From the NCBI GenBank assembly GCA_046597185.1, contig JBKJLF010000882.1, forward strand, positions 1 through 8,409: DNA of 8,409 bases, in the 5' to 3' direction. Position 1 is the first letter of the stretch. Each line of letters begins with the position of its first letter. A program made the translations under genes and the position numbers. This document shows positions 1 through 5,198 of the stretch, piece after piece. The notes beneath the pieces are model-generated. The model was not told the DNA's origin and did no database searches. It saw only the letters and a list, made by a program, of their open reading frames with translations. The DNA is from CAMBDR01 sp046597185 (GTDB taxonomy: Bacteria; Pseudomonadota; Gammaproteobacteria; Burkholderiales; Burkholderiaceae_D).

Positions 1-308
1 CTATCAAACCCATAAAACGTATCATAATTACACACAAAAATCGTATCAATTCTTGAATTATCTAATCAAATCAATTGATGCGTCAAACTTAGTCAAATGT
101 ACCCGATTTTGGCCAATTTCCAGAATCCCTATAAGTTTATGGGCCAGCCACTTTTATACGATGGGCCAGCCACTTTTATACGTTACCCCCTTGTGTCAGA
201 TCGGGTGTCGCAGCACCTGAATAAGTACAAATGACGAGCGGCGCACATGCGCGAACATGCCCCCTACAGTTGTATGTGCGGTTTGCTAAGCTTGGCGAAA
301 TAGGTCTT
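1..308. other. Left-edge non-coding stretch
   Basis: No convincing gene is visible in either strand. The first 130 bases are AT-rich, and the rest is of average composition. The only structure I can support is the 22-bp tandem repeat at 139-182, described separately. A short ORF at 176-376 on the minus strand has no recognisable protein features and overlaps the PIN remnant in a different frame, so I do not treat it as a gene. Confidence 0.5.
139..182. repeat. 22-bp tandem repeat, IS-end-like
   Basis: Two perfect head-to-tail copies of a 22-bp unit (139-160 and 161-182) contain the core gggccagccacttttata. A third copy of this core with one mismatch lies at 2932-2949 in the same orientation. 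Several insertion sequences, notably the IS21 family, carry repeated transposase-binding units inside their ends, and read on the minus strand the unit (tataaaagtggctggccc) has that look. No transposase gene is present in the window, so the link to an insertion sequence is inference. Confidence 0.55.
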
Positions 309-535
309 TTATTCAAAATACAATTCGACCCGATCAGTCGTCCACGTCGCAATGCCGCTACCGAAGAAATCGGCATCCTCAGTCCAGACAGGGCAATTTA
401 ACGCCATGGCACTGGCTAAAATCGGCCAGTCATCTGCATCGAAACCTTGCGGGACATCCACGGCTATAAGTTGGGTGCCCCAAGATAGTCACGGATCAAA
501 ATATTGGAATCCAATACCAGCGATTTTTTACTCAT
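309..535 (-). pseudogene. PIN-domain (VapC-type) toxin, internal deletion
   Basis: The start (ATG at 535) overlaps the antitoxin stop as ATGA, the usual coupling of antitoxin-toxin pairs. The first 19 residues form a PIN N-terminus with the first catalytic Asp in LVLDSNILIR. Frame 1 then runs into a stop after about 34 codons. In another frame, up to a TAA at 309, a typical PIN C-terminus is readable: DDWPILASAMALNCPVWTED, then DFFGSGIATWTTDRVELYF. PIN toxins of this type are about 130-140 residues; the head and tail together give about 75. The middle with the other acidic residues is therefore missing and the two ends are out of frame. The 44-bp segment at the junction (443-486) recurs at 3476-3519. 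The family assignment is firm from both ends; a working RNase is very unlikely. Confidence 0.8.
443..486. repeat. 44-bp repeat, copy 1 (inside PIN remnant)
   Basis: This matches 3476-3519 at 41 of 44 positions, same orientation. It sits where the PIN head and tail are joined out of frame. On the minus strand, in frame with the PIN tail, it reads SWGTQLIAVDVPQG, so it is probably part of a coding segment, not an intergenic element. It includes a small inverted repeat, TTGGG-3 nt-CCCAA. Confidence 0.75.
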
Positions 536-747
536 ACTACCTTGGCCCGGCTTTTTTTGCGCAATGCCTTGAATTCCTGCACCACTTCTTCCACATCCAC
601 GCCATGCGCGGCCAACATTTCATCGACCATGGCACCCGCTTTCCGCAATGCCGCACTGTCTGTGCCGTCTGGCACGCCCAAGCCATGGATAGCTGCCTTG
701 CCGCCCATCACGCATACATCTTGCATAATTCGATCCAGTTTTTCCAT
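532..747 (-). CDS. Chimeric antitoxin (DUF433-like head, PIN-partner tail)
   Basis: A 71-residue protein. I place the start at ATG 747 because AAGGAGG (753-759) lies 5 nt upstream; a GTG two codons earlier lies inside that ribosome-binding site. Residues 1-25 (MEKLDRIMQDVCVMGGKAAI and on) match the head of the DUF433 antitoxin gene at 2580-2809, in DNA as well as protein, up to about position 671. After that the similarity stops abruptly and a different helical, charged tail follows (MVDEMLAAHGVDVEEVVQEF, then KALRKKSRAK). The stop overlaps the PIN toxin start by 4 bp, so the tail is most simply the original toxin-binding end of a PIN antitoxin. The gene therefore looks like a fusion of one antitoxin's promoter and head with another's tail. 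Small antitoxins of this kind neutralise their toxin and often repress their own promoter; whether this fusion does either is unknown. The PIN partner is broken. Confidence 0.7.
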   Translation of the reverse strand: MEKLDRIMQDVCVMGGKAAIHGLGVPDGTDSAALRKAGAMVDEMLAAHGVDVEEVVQEFKALRKKSRAKVV

Positions 748-764
748 GTGCACCTCCTTGAGAG

Positions 765-793
765 ATTGTAAAACGCTTATGTGATAGTAGCAA
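765..793 (-). promoter_or_regulatory. Sigma70-type promoter of chimeric antitoxin
   Basis: On the minus strand: -35 TTGCTA (788-793), 17-bp spacer, -10 TACAAT (765-770), followed by AAGGAGG and the ATG at 747. The same promoter with an 18-bp spacer precedes the DUF433 gene at 2580-2809. Conservation of both boxes in two otherwise divergent cassettes supports it. Confidence 0.6.
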
Positions 794-932
794 AAATGGC
801 CGGGTTAATACACATGGATTGGGCTTGCTGGCGTCTCTCTATGTAATTATCGCGTATTTTTTATTTTTCACCGTTTACAACAACGAAGTTATGCTACCAT
901 CTGCCACCTATAATTAACTACTCTGGCAAGCC

Positions 933-1085
933 ATGACTTTTTCATCTGCAAACACATTCAGTTCAAAAATTCTTGTTGCATTAATCACATGTATCACCCT
1001 TGGGTGCGTGAGTTATCACAATCCAACACACAGTCGCGGTCAACATCAAAAATTGCCAGCAGAGCTGCCCCAAATATTACTGTTC
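933..1085 (+). other. Displaced signal peptide of the DUF4214 protein
   Basis: An ORF beginning at ATG 933 encodes a typical export signal: a short polar start, Lys12, a hydrophobic core ILVALITCITLG and then Cys25, which resembles a lipoprotein cleavage site though the -3 residue is Thr, not Leu. The frame ends at 1115 without any further domain. The next gene, in the frame shifted by one base, has no export signal, although its domains are extracellular types. The simplest reading is one gene starting at 933 with a single-base indel between about 1015 and 1085. Any Shine-Dalgarno site before 933 is weak. Confidence 0.6.
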
Positions 1086-2176
1086 TGGCTCAGGATCGCG
1101 GGACTTACACATTAACCCAACTAACAACTGGTTATCAACTATCAAATAATGTTGTGGCGAATTCTGCTTCAATATTGGACAGCAATATTCTTCGTTTGCG
1201 ATTCGCTGATACATCACTGGCACTCGATATCAATGGCAATGCAGGTAAAGGTTATCGCCTGTATCAAGCAACTTTTAACCGGGTGCCGGATCAAGGTGGA
1301 TTGGGCTATTGGGTTAATGTGCTCGACAATGGTGTCAGCCTACTGCAAATTGCGAATGACTTCATCCATAGTGCCGAGTTTGTTTCGACTTATGGTGATA
1401 ACCTGACCGACAATGATTTCATTGTCAAGTTATACAGCAATGTATTGCATCGCTTGCCGGATCAGGGTGGTTTGGCGTATTGGGTTAACATACTGAAGCA
1501 AGGGGAATCGCGCGCGGCAGTCCTGGTATCATTTTCTGAAAGCAATGAAAATAAAGATGCTGTCTTGCCGAGTATTAAAACCGGCATTGCCTATACTGAA
1601 CCTGGTATTGGATATCGACCTGTTGCCAACGCGGGTTTGGCGCAAAGTGCCATGATCGGTGCAACAATCACGCTTGATGGTAGTGCCAGTTCCGATGCTA
1701 ACCGTGATGGGCTTCTTTTCAGATGGAGAGTCAACACCCGCCCTATCGGCAGTATTGCCTCGTTATCATCCGAAGCCGTAGTAAAGCCAACATTCAGGCC
1801 GGATTTGGCGGGCCAATATGTATTTTCGCTTGAAGTCAATGATGGGAAATCGGCAAGTACCAATACGGCTATTGTCTATGTAAATATATCCGCGTCAAAT
1901 GTGCCTGTCATTGCTGATAGCGGGTTGTACAAATGTGCCAATCTCACACCAGCTACAGCACTTTACCTTTATCAGAGTGGGCATACTTATCTGGATCGCG
2001 ACAAGGACGGCTTACCTTGCGAAGCGAATGATGTATTGATCGAATCAGCAACTACGCCACCACCTGTTATCGTGACACCCGGCACAACACCAACAACGTC
2101 AGGTGGCATGTGTTATGTTAACGGTTATTATCGGCGTAATGGGACGTATGTCAGTGGTTATTATCGGCGCTGCTGA
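989..2176 (+). CDS. DUF4214/PKD/Excalibur surface protein
   Basis: As read, the protein has 395 residues from an ATG without a ribosome-binding site; the true start is probably 933 in another frame. Residues 86-135 and 145-190 form two DUF4214-like repeats, each with the hallmark RVPDQGGLGYWV / RLPDQGGLAYWV. Residues about 211-300 form a PKD-like beta-sandwich (PVANAG, TLDGSASSDANRDG, FSLEVNDGK). Residues about 314-345 are an Excalibur calcium-binding domain with YKCANL, the acidic DRDKDG loop and the second Cys in LPCE. A Pro/Thr-rich linker follows, and the last 21 residues hold two GYYRR motifs bracketed by Cys375 and Cys395. DUF4214 and PKD modules are typical of secreted or surface proteins; Excalibur is a small Ca2+-binding module. 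The precise role is unknown, with adhesion or cell-surface structure as the best guess. No operon partner is evident. The domain calls are strong. Confidence 0.85.
   Translation: MYHPWVRELSQSNTQSRSTSKIASRAAPNITVLAQDRGTYTLTQLTTGYQLSNNVVANSASILDSNILRLRFADTSLALDINGNAGKGYRLYQATFNRVPDQGGLGYWVNVLDNGVSLLQIANDFIHSAEFVSTYGDNLTDNDFIVKLYSNVLHRLPDQGGLAYWVNILKQGESRAAVLVSFSESNENKDAVLPSIKTGIAYTEPGIGYRPVANAGLAQSAMIGATITLDGSASSDANRDGLLFRWRVNTRPIGSIASLSSEAVVKPTFRPDLAGQYVFSLEVNDGKSASTNTAIVYVNISASNVPVIADSGLYKCANLTPATALYLYQSGHTYLDRDKDGLPCEANDVLIESATTPPPVIVTPGTTPTTSGGMCYVNGYYRRNGTYVSGYYRRC
2123..2169 (+). repeat. 14-bp direct repeat coding GYYRR
   Basis: ggttattatcggcg occurs at 2123-2136 and 2156-2169, 33 bp apart and in frame. 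It encodes the two GYYRR motifs at the C-terminus of the DUF4214 protein. Confidence 0.8.
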
Positions 2177-2249
2177 TCCCATTCAAGGCATTGGCAATCT
2201 TCATACCGACACGTACCTGCTTCAATGCATTGACTATGAGCGTTCTGCG

Positions 2250-2551
2250 ATGCGGTACGACACAGTTCTCACGGCAGCCTTTTTGCCCGATGCCGTGCCA
2301 GAAGCACCGCTAATTTTTAAAGACCCTTACACAGCAGGAATACGCATCTACCTCAATCAGGCAGGCAAAGAAAAGTTTGAAAAACTCTGTGCCGATGCGG
2401 ATCTGTTTGGTGCGCGCTTTGTTGAAGCGGGACAGGGTTTGATATAGTCGTTGCGGCGGCTCCAAACTTCGGGCAAAAAATGAAGGAATTGATGCCAGAT
2501 TTGCTACCCGTGCCGTGGCATCGATTTGAACTGATTCCATTTTGGAAGTAG
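2250..2551 (+). pseudogene. Unknown gene with a -1 frameshift
   Basis: From ATG 2250 an ORF of 65 codons ends in TAG at 2445-2447. Translation in the adjacent frame then continues coherently from GGGTTT (about 2435) as FDIVVAAAPNFGQKMKEL and ends in HRFELIPFWK at TAG 2549-2551. One base added near 2435 would join them into about 100 residues. Coding-like sequence in the first frame also extends upstream to about 2180 without an obvious start (for example HTDTYLLQCIDYERSAMRYD), so the 5' end may be lost next to the preceding gene. I recognise no family. There is no signal peptide or membrane segment, and the composition suggests a soluble cytoplasmic protein. The ribosome-binding site before 2250 is weak. 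It converges on the DUF433 remnant, whose toxin partner should have occupied this space. Confidence 0.4.
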
Positions 2552-2579
2552 TTGCCCTCGCCCATGCCCATCAGCAACT

Positions 2580-2809
2580 TCAAGCCACCACCAATTCAAT
2601 TTCCTGCTCCGCCGAGCGCCACGCGGCATACCGTAGTGCCTGCAAAATGTCTTCCCGTTCAAGATAAGGAAAATCATGCAACATCTCACCAATCGAAATG
2701 CCCGCACCAATCTGGCCAACGATCATGGCAACCGTCACGCGCAAGCCACGGATACATGCTTGCCGCCCATCACGGCGGCATTTTGTGTAATGCGATCCAG
2801 TTTTCCCAT
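2580..2809 (-). pseudogene. DUF433 antitoxin, single-base frameshift
   Basis: From ATG 2809, preceded by AAAGGGG 6 nt upstream, the frame reads MGKLDRITQNAAVMGGK and then breaks. In the next frame the standard DUF433 sequence continues (CIRGLRVTVAMIVGQIGAGI, then DILQALRYAAWRSAEQEIEL) to TGA at 2580. The span is 230 nt, exactly one base short of 77 codons, and the missing base lies at about 2757-2760. Restored, this is a normal-length DUF433 protein of 76 residues. DUF433 proteins are small helical antitoxin-like regulators commonly paired with a DUF5615 PIN-like toxin starting at the antitoxin stop. Here the overlap start (TTG AAG TTG CTG, MKLL) is present, but the toxin breaks off after about four codons and unrelated sequence follows. 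The antitoxin is thus broken and the toxin is absent. Confidence 0.8.
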
Positions 2810-2826
2810 GTGCAGCCCCTTTAATG

Positions 2827-2856
2827 ATTGTAAAACGCTTGCTGTGATCGTAGCAA
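2827..2856 (-). promoter_or_regulatory. Promoter of the DUF433 antitoxin
   Basis: On the minus strand: -35 TTGCTA (2851-2856), 18-bp spacer, -10 TACAAT (2827-2832). The spacer and leader are near-identical to those of the antitoxin at 532-747; similarity between the two loci extends from inside the coding sequence through the promoter to about 810 and 2868. Confidence 0.55.
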
Positions 2857-2931
2857 AATGGGCCAGACAATTCAAGGCGTGGGCCACAAGTTTGCGTAAT
2901 GTTAACCAATCGCGATGCTTTACTGCTTTAC

Positions 2932-2949
2932 GGGACAGCCACTTTTATA
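2932..2949. repeat. Third copy of IS-end-like core
   Basis: gggacagccacttttata differs at one base from the core of the tandem repeat at 139-182, in the same orientation. It lies in the non-coding stretch between the DUF433 promoter and the promoter at 2985. Nothing else is evident in 2870-2984. Confidence 0.55.
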
Positions 2950-2984
2950 AATTGGATGCTCAAAGATATCGCCCGGTTCTTGGC

Positions 2985-3013
2985 TTGCTGCGGATAATGA
3001 CAACGTATATACT
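2985..3013 (+). promoter_or_regulatory. Sigma70-type promoter upstream of DUF2164
   Basis: -35 TTGCTG (2985-2990), 17-bp spacer, -10 TATACT (3008-3013). It is well placed to drive the 20-codon ORF at 3047 and the DUF2164 gene at 3151; no terminator is visible between them. Confidence 0.5.
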
Positions 3014-3046
3014 TCGACGGTATTGCATTTTCATGAGAGTCATACC

Positions 3047-3109
3047 ATGTCAAAAGAAACGCTTGAGGCCGGGTTTGCTGCCCGCCGGGTGCAGGTTTTC
3101 AACAAATGA
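3047..3109 (+). CDS. 20-codon ORF before DUF2164, leader or remnant
   Basis: ATG 3047 follows the promoter at 2985-3013 and a weak GAGAG site, and reads MSKETLEAGFAARRVQVF before TGA at 3109. It resembles the first residues of a longer cytoplasmic protein cut short, or a short leader peptide. I do not recognise it. It ends 41 nt before DUF2164. Evidence for translation is limited to position and codon character. Confidence 0.25.
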   Translation: MSKETLEAGFAARRVQVFNK

Positions 3110-3150
3110 TTATGGCTGCGCATTACTTTACGAATTGAGGATTTCCCGGC

Positions 3151-3423
3151 ATGACAATCGAACTCAGCAAAGAGGCACGCAACGAAGCCATCGCCTCCAT
3201 CGAGCGCTACTTCCTCGAAAACATGGATGAAAAGATCGGCAACCTGGCGGCAGGGGCGCTGCTGGGCTATTTTCTGGAAGAAATTGGCCCACTGGTCTAC
3301 AAAAAGGCCGTTACCGATGTGCAAGCGCGTCTGCAAAGCCGTATCGCCGAAGTTGATATTGAGATTCACGAAGACGAATTTCAGTATTGGCGCAAGGTCG
3401 AGCGCCGAAAAAAGGCAAAATAA
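3151..3423 (+). CDS. DUF2164 family protein
   Basis: An intact 90-residue protein, the usual length for this family. The hallmark order is present: MTIELSKEARNEAI, then a helix with RYFLENMDEKIGNLAAG (residues 20-36), FLEEIGPLVYKKAV (about 42-55), an amphipathic helix with LQSRIAEVD, and an aromatic end (EFQYW). A lysine/arginine-rich tail RRKKAK closes it. DUF2164 proteins are small, acidic, cytoplasmic and of unknown function. GAGGA lies about 9 nt before the ATG, and transcription probably starts at the promoter at 2985-3013. It is the one intact gene among antitoxin fragments; whether it is functionally linked to them is unknown. Confidence 0.88.
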   Translation: MTIELSKEARNEAIASIERYFLENMDEKIGNLAAGALLGYFLEEIGPLVYKKAVTDVQARLQSRIAEVDIEIHEDEFQYWRKVERRKKAK

Positions 3424-3432
3424 AGCGCTGCA

Positions 3433-3474
3433 ATCAAATGCCTGGGCCCGTATCCCGGAATCACCAGGAATGCT
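3433..3474. repeat. 42-bp repeat, copy 1 (after DUF2164)
   Basis: This aligns without gaps to 5157-5198: atcaaatg, a 7-base variable part, then ccgtatcccggaatca identical, then a degenerate 11-base end; 33 of 42 positions match. Copy 1 begins 10 nt after the DUF2164 stop. A chance match is unlikely because of the 16-bp identical core. Confidence 0.6.
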
Positions 3475-3475
3475 C

Positions 3476-3519
3476 AACCTTACGGGCCATCCACGGCTAT
3501 AAGTTGGGTGTCCCAAGAT
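3476..3519. repeat. 44-bp repeat, copy 2 (beside DUF433 tail)
   Basis: 41 of 44 bases match 443-486. On the minus strand it reads SWDTQLIAVDGP and then a stop. It directly follows the truncated start of the toxin after the DUF433 tail at 3547-3606, so it marks the break point here as it does in the PIN remnant. Confidence 0.75.
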
Positions 3520-3546
3520 GGTCTCCTTCTGGCGCAATCAGCAACT

Positions 3547-3606
3547 TCAAACCAGAGCCAATTCATTCTCTTGCTCCTGCGCACGCCACGACGGCAATCC
3601 TTGCAG
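3547..3606 (-). pseudogene. C-terminal stub of a third DUF433 antitoxin
   Basis: The last 19 codons of a DUF433 gene read LQGLPSWRAQEQENELALV to a TGA at 3547, matching the tail of the copy at 2580-2809 (LQALRYAAWRSAEQEIEL). The stop is followed, as there, by TTG AAG TTG CTG AT, the overlapping start of a DUF5615-like toxin, which ends after about five codons. The N-terminal two thirds of the antitoxin and its promoter are absent; the membrane-protein gene begins 32 bp to the right on the same strand. DNA similarity to the second copy covers the stop region and tail. Confidence 0.7.
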
Positions 3607-3637
3607 CCCACCACGGAGGTATTAGCACTAAAGTGTT

Positions 3638-3967
3638 TTACCCTACCAATGTGCGCCACATCCATGCTATGCCTTGAGGCAGGACGAACCACCACACAGT
3701 ACCACCAACGCCAAGAAATATAAACGGAATGAGAAAGTTTGATATATCAAACATCTTTGCAGTGCCGGGCTTCCGACGAACATTGTCAGGCAACAGCCTG
3801 ACAACGACCCCACACAGAAGGCTTGCAGGAAAATCTACCAAATACGGTATTAACCAATAATTTGGCCAAACTGGTTCGTTAGCGTAGTGGATCAGCCAAA
3901 CAATATAGCCGATCAAAACGGCGTGCGCGGTCGCGAGCACAAGACCTATGACATATGAAGTTTCCAT
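3638..3967 (-). CDS. Small multi-spanning membrane protein
   Basis: A 109-residue protein from ATG 3967 (METSYVIGL). Three membrane segments are visible: about residues 5-28, 38-58 and 77-97, with a basic loop DNVRRKPG between the second and third. The TM1 end and the TM3 end are Trp-rich. I do not recognise the family and see no catalytic motif. No clear Shine-Dalgarno sequence precedes 3967; ATGs further upstream in the same frame would add a cysteine-containing, non-membrane leader and seem less likely. It is followed on the same strand by the DUF433 stub, and lies 40 nt downstream of the split peptidase gene, so co-transcription with that gene is possible. Confidence 0.6.
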   Translation of the reverse strand: METSYVIGLVLATAHAVLIGYIVWLIHYANEPVWPNYWLIPYLVDFPASLLCGVVVRLLPDNVRRKPGTAKMFDISNFLIPFIFLGVGGTVWWFVLPQGIAWMWRTLVG

Positions 3968-4007
3968 CGGGGCGACCTGGCAAATAAACATGGTTGGACA
4001 GCAAATT

Positions 4008-4759
4008 TTATAGGTTGAATCGCACCTCACGTGCGTCGGGCGATCCGCTATCTATCGTCGCCACACCATCAAATATCAACGCCAGCGTCTGGCTCCTCAG
4101 CAAACTGGCGGGTGAAACCGTTTCGCGATCCCATGGGATATGTCCAAAGTACCATGCCTGCCAGAACCCGAGATTGGTTTCCGGATTGCGGGCCAGCAAA
4201 GTCGTGAAAGTCTCAATTTCACCAAGGCTGATCCCCGCCGCTTCATTCAGCACTTCGCGCACGTAACGCGAACAAAATTGCCGACGCGAGTGAAGATTGA
4301 AACCAGTATCGTAGAAAATCCCCAGGCGTTTGTTGGCAGATTCGACTATTTGCTGTTTTTGCTCGACTGTCAAATGGTGTTGAGCCGCGCAACTGCAACC
4401 CGTCCACCACTTGAGCGCACGATAAATTTCGATAGCCGGGTCGTGCGTGAAAATGGAAAGGTACTTTCACCGATCAGGGGTTCGGCACCCGATGTGTCGA
4501 TAACGATGCCGACGTGATTGGTCCATGAATTGGTAGCTAAAGCCACTTCACGAAACGGTCGGGCTGAAACCTGGATAAATACGATATCGCCAACACTCAT
4601 GTTGGCACCAAGCGATTGAAGCGATGTTTCAGTGGCGTCCGATGCAGCCGACGGTAAAGCTTGCTGACCGCTCACCTGTGCATTGGCCAAGGCGATATGA
4701 GCAGATTCGGCTAGAGAAACGCCCAAGCTGGTTTTGAAAATAGCGCGACGGATAGACAT
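4008..4759 (-). pseudogene. YiiX/YebB-like (NlpC/P60) cysteine peptidase, split
   Basis: Two overlapping frames make up one protein of about 250 residues. The first (4759-4370, 129 residues) starts with MSIRRAIFKTSLGVSL, an export signal with a twin-arginine-like look, and contains GDIVFIQVSARPFREV and WTNHVGIVID with the catalytic His. It stops at TGA just after ARLNTI. The second (4373-4008, 121 residues) continues TVEQKQQIVESANKRLGIFY, then FNLHSRRQFCSRYVREVLNE with the catalytic Cys, and ends normally. In the permuted papain-like fold of this family both residues must be in one chain. One T restored in ACCATTTGACA near 4373 joins the frames exactly, and no slippery heptamer is present. 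A TTG start overlaps the TGA, so re-initiation could yield two polypeptides, but a frameshift or read error is more likely. Such proteins are predicted cell-wall or lipid amidases. Confidence 0.75.
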
Positions 4760-4814
4760 GTGGGGCTTTCAGAGCCGTTGAAATGGATCAGATCATCTCA
4801 CACCGTATTGATGC

Positions 4815-5072
4815 ATGTTGGATGACTTCCTGGCAGAAGAAGGTTTGCTGGAAGACGCCACCGCCAACGCCATGAAACGCGTCATCGCTTGGCAAATTGA
4901 ACAGGAAATGAAAGCCCAAAAGCTAACCAAAACCGCATTGGCTGAAAAAATGCATACCAGCCGCGCAGCGTTAAACCGCTTACTTGACGCAAGCGATACC
5001 AGTATGACACTTGCTACACTGGCCAGCGTAGCCGCTGCACTGGGCAAACATGTCCGGGTAGAACTGGCTTGA
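4815..5072 (+). CDS. XRE-type HTH antitoxin-like regulator
   Basis: An 85-residue protein with an N-terminal LDDFLAEEGLLEDATANAMK helix region, a Cro/C1-type helix-turn-helix at about residues 37-58 (LTKTALAEKMHTSRAALNRL) and the closing ALGKHVRVEL strand. This is the common HigA-like group that binds DNA and, when paired, blocks a RelE/HigB-type toxin. No such toxin is present: upstream is the divergent peptidase gene and downstream a gene-poor 96 bp. Family members usually have about 8-10 more N-terminal residues before LDDFL; here an in-frame TGA sits two codons before the ATG and no ribosome-binding site is visible, so the 5' end looks cut. It may be an orphan regulator or a remnant. Confidence 0.7.
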   Translation: MLDDFLAEEGLLEDATANAMKRVIAWQIEQEMKAQKLTKTALAEKMHTSRAALNRLLDASDTSMTLATLASVAAALGKHVRVELA

Positions 5073-5156
5073 CAAACACCACTTGGCCCGGTTACTCAGG
5101 ATGCCACACGATATTTGCACATCGCAAGCAGTCAGAGAACAAGGTTTCCCGGCATG

Positions 5157-5198
5157 ATCAAATGTTTACTACCGTATCCCGGAATCATCAGTAACGCT
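5157..5198. repeat. 42-bp repeat, copy 2
   Basis: Gap-free match to 3433-3474 (33 of 42, with a 16-bp identical core at 5172-5187). Directly upstream, tttcccggcatga (5145-5157) also equals the 13 bases at 3142-3154 that include the DUF2164 start codon. The flanks of DUF2164 thus occur here side by side without the gene. The core also encodes the last residues (DDSGIR) of the exported protein at 5169-5966. Confidence 0.5.

Noticed and set aside
1..27. Possible transposase start on the minus strand leaving the window at the left edge
   Set aside because: Only about eight codons are visible, with no ribosome-binding site and no match to a known transposase N-terminus.
352..771. Long plus-strand ORF of 139 codons
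   Set aside because: It is the complement of the antitoxin/PIN cassette; the minus strand has the ribosome-binding site, ATGA overlap and recognisable PIN motifs.
3040..3537. Minus-strand ORF of 165 codons opposite DUF2164
   Set aside because: DUF2164 on the plus strand is a full-length family member; the opposite frame has no family features and crosses the repeats.
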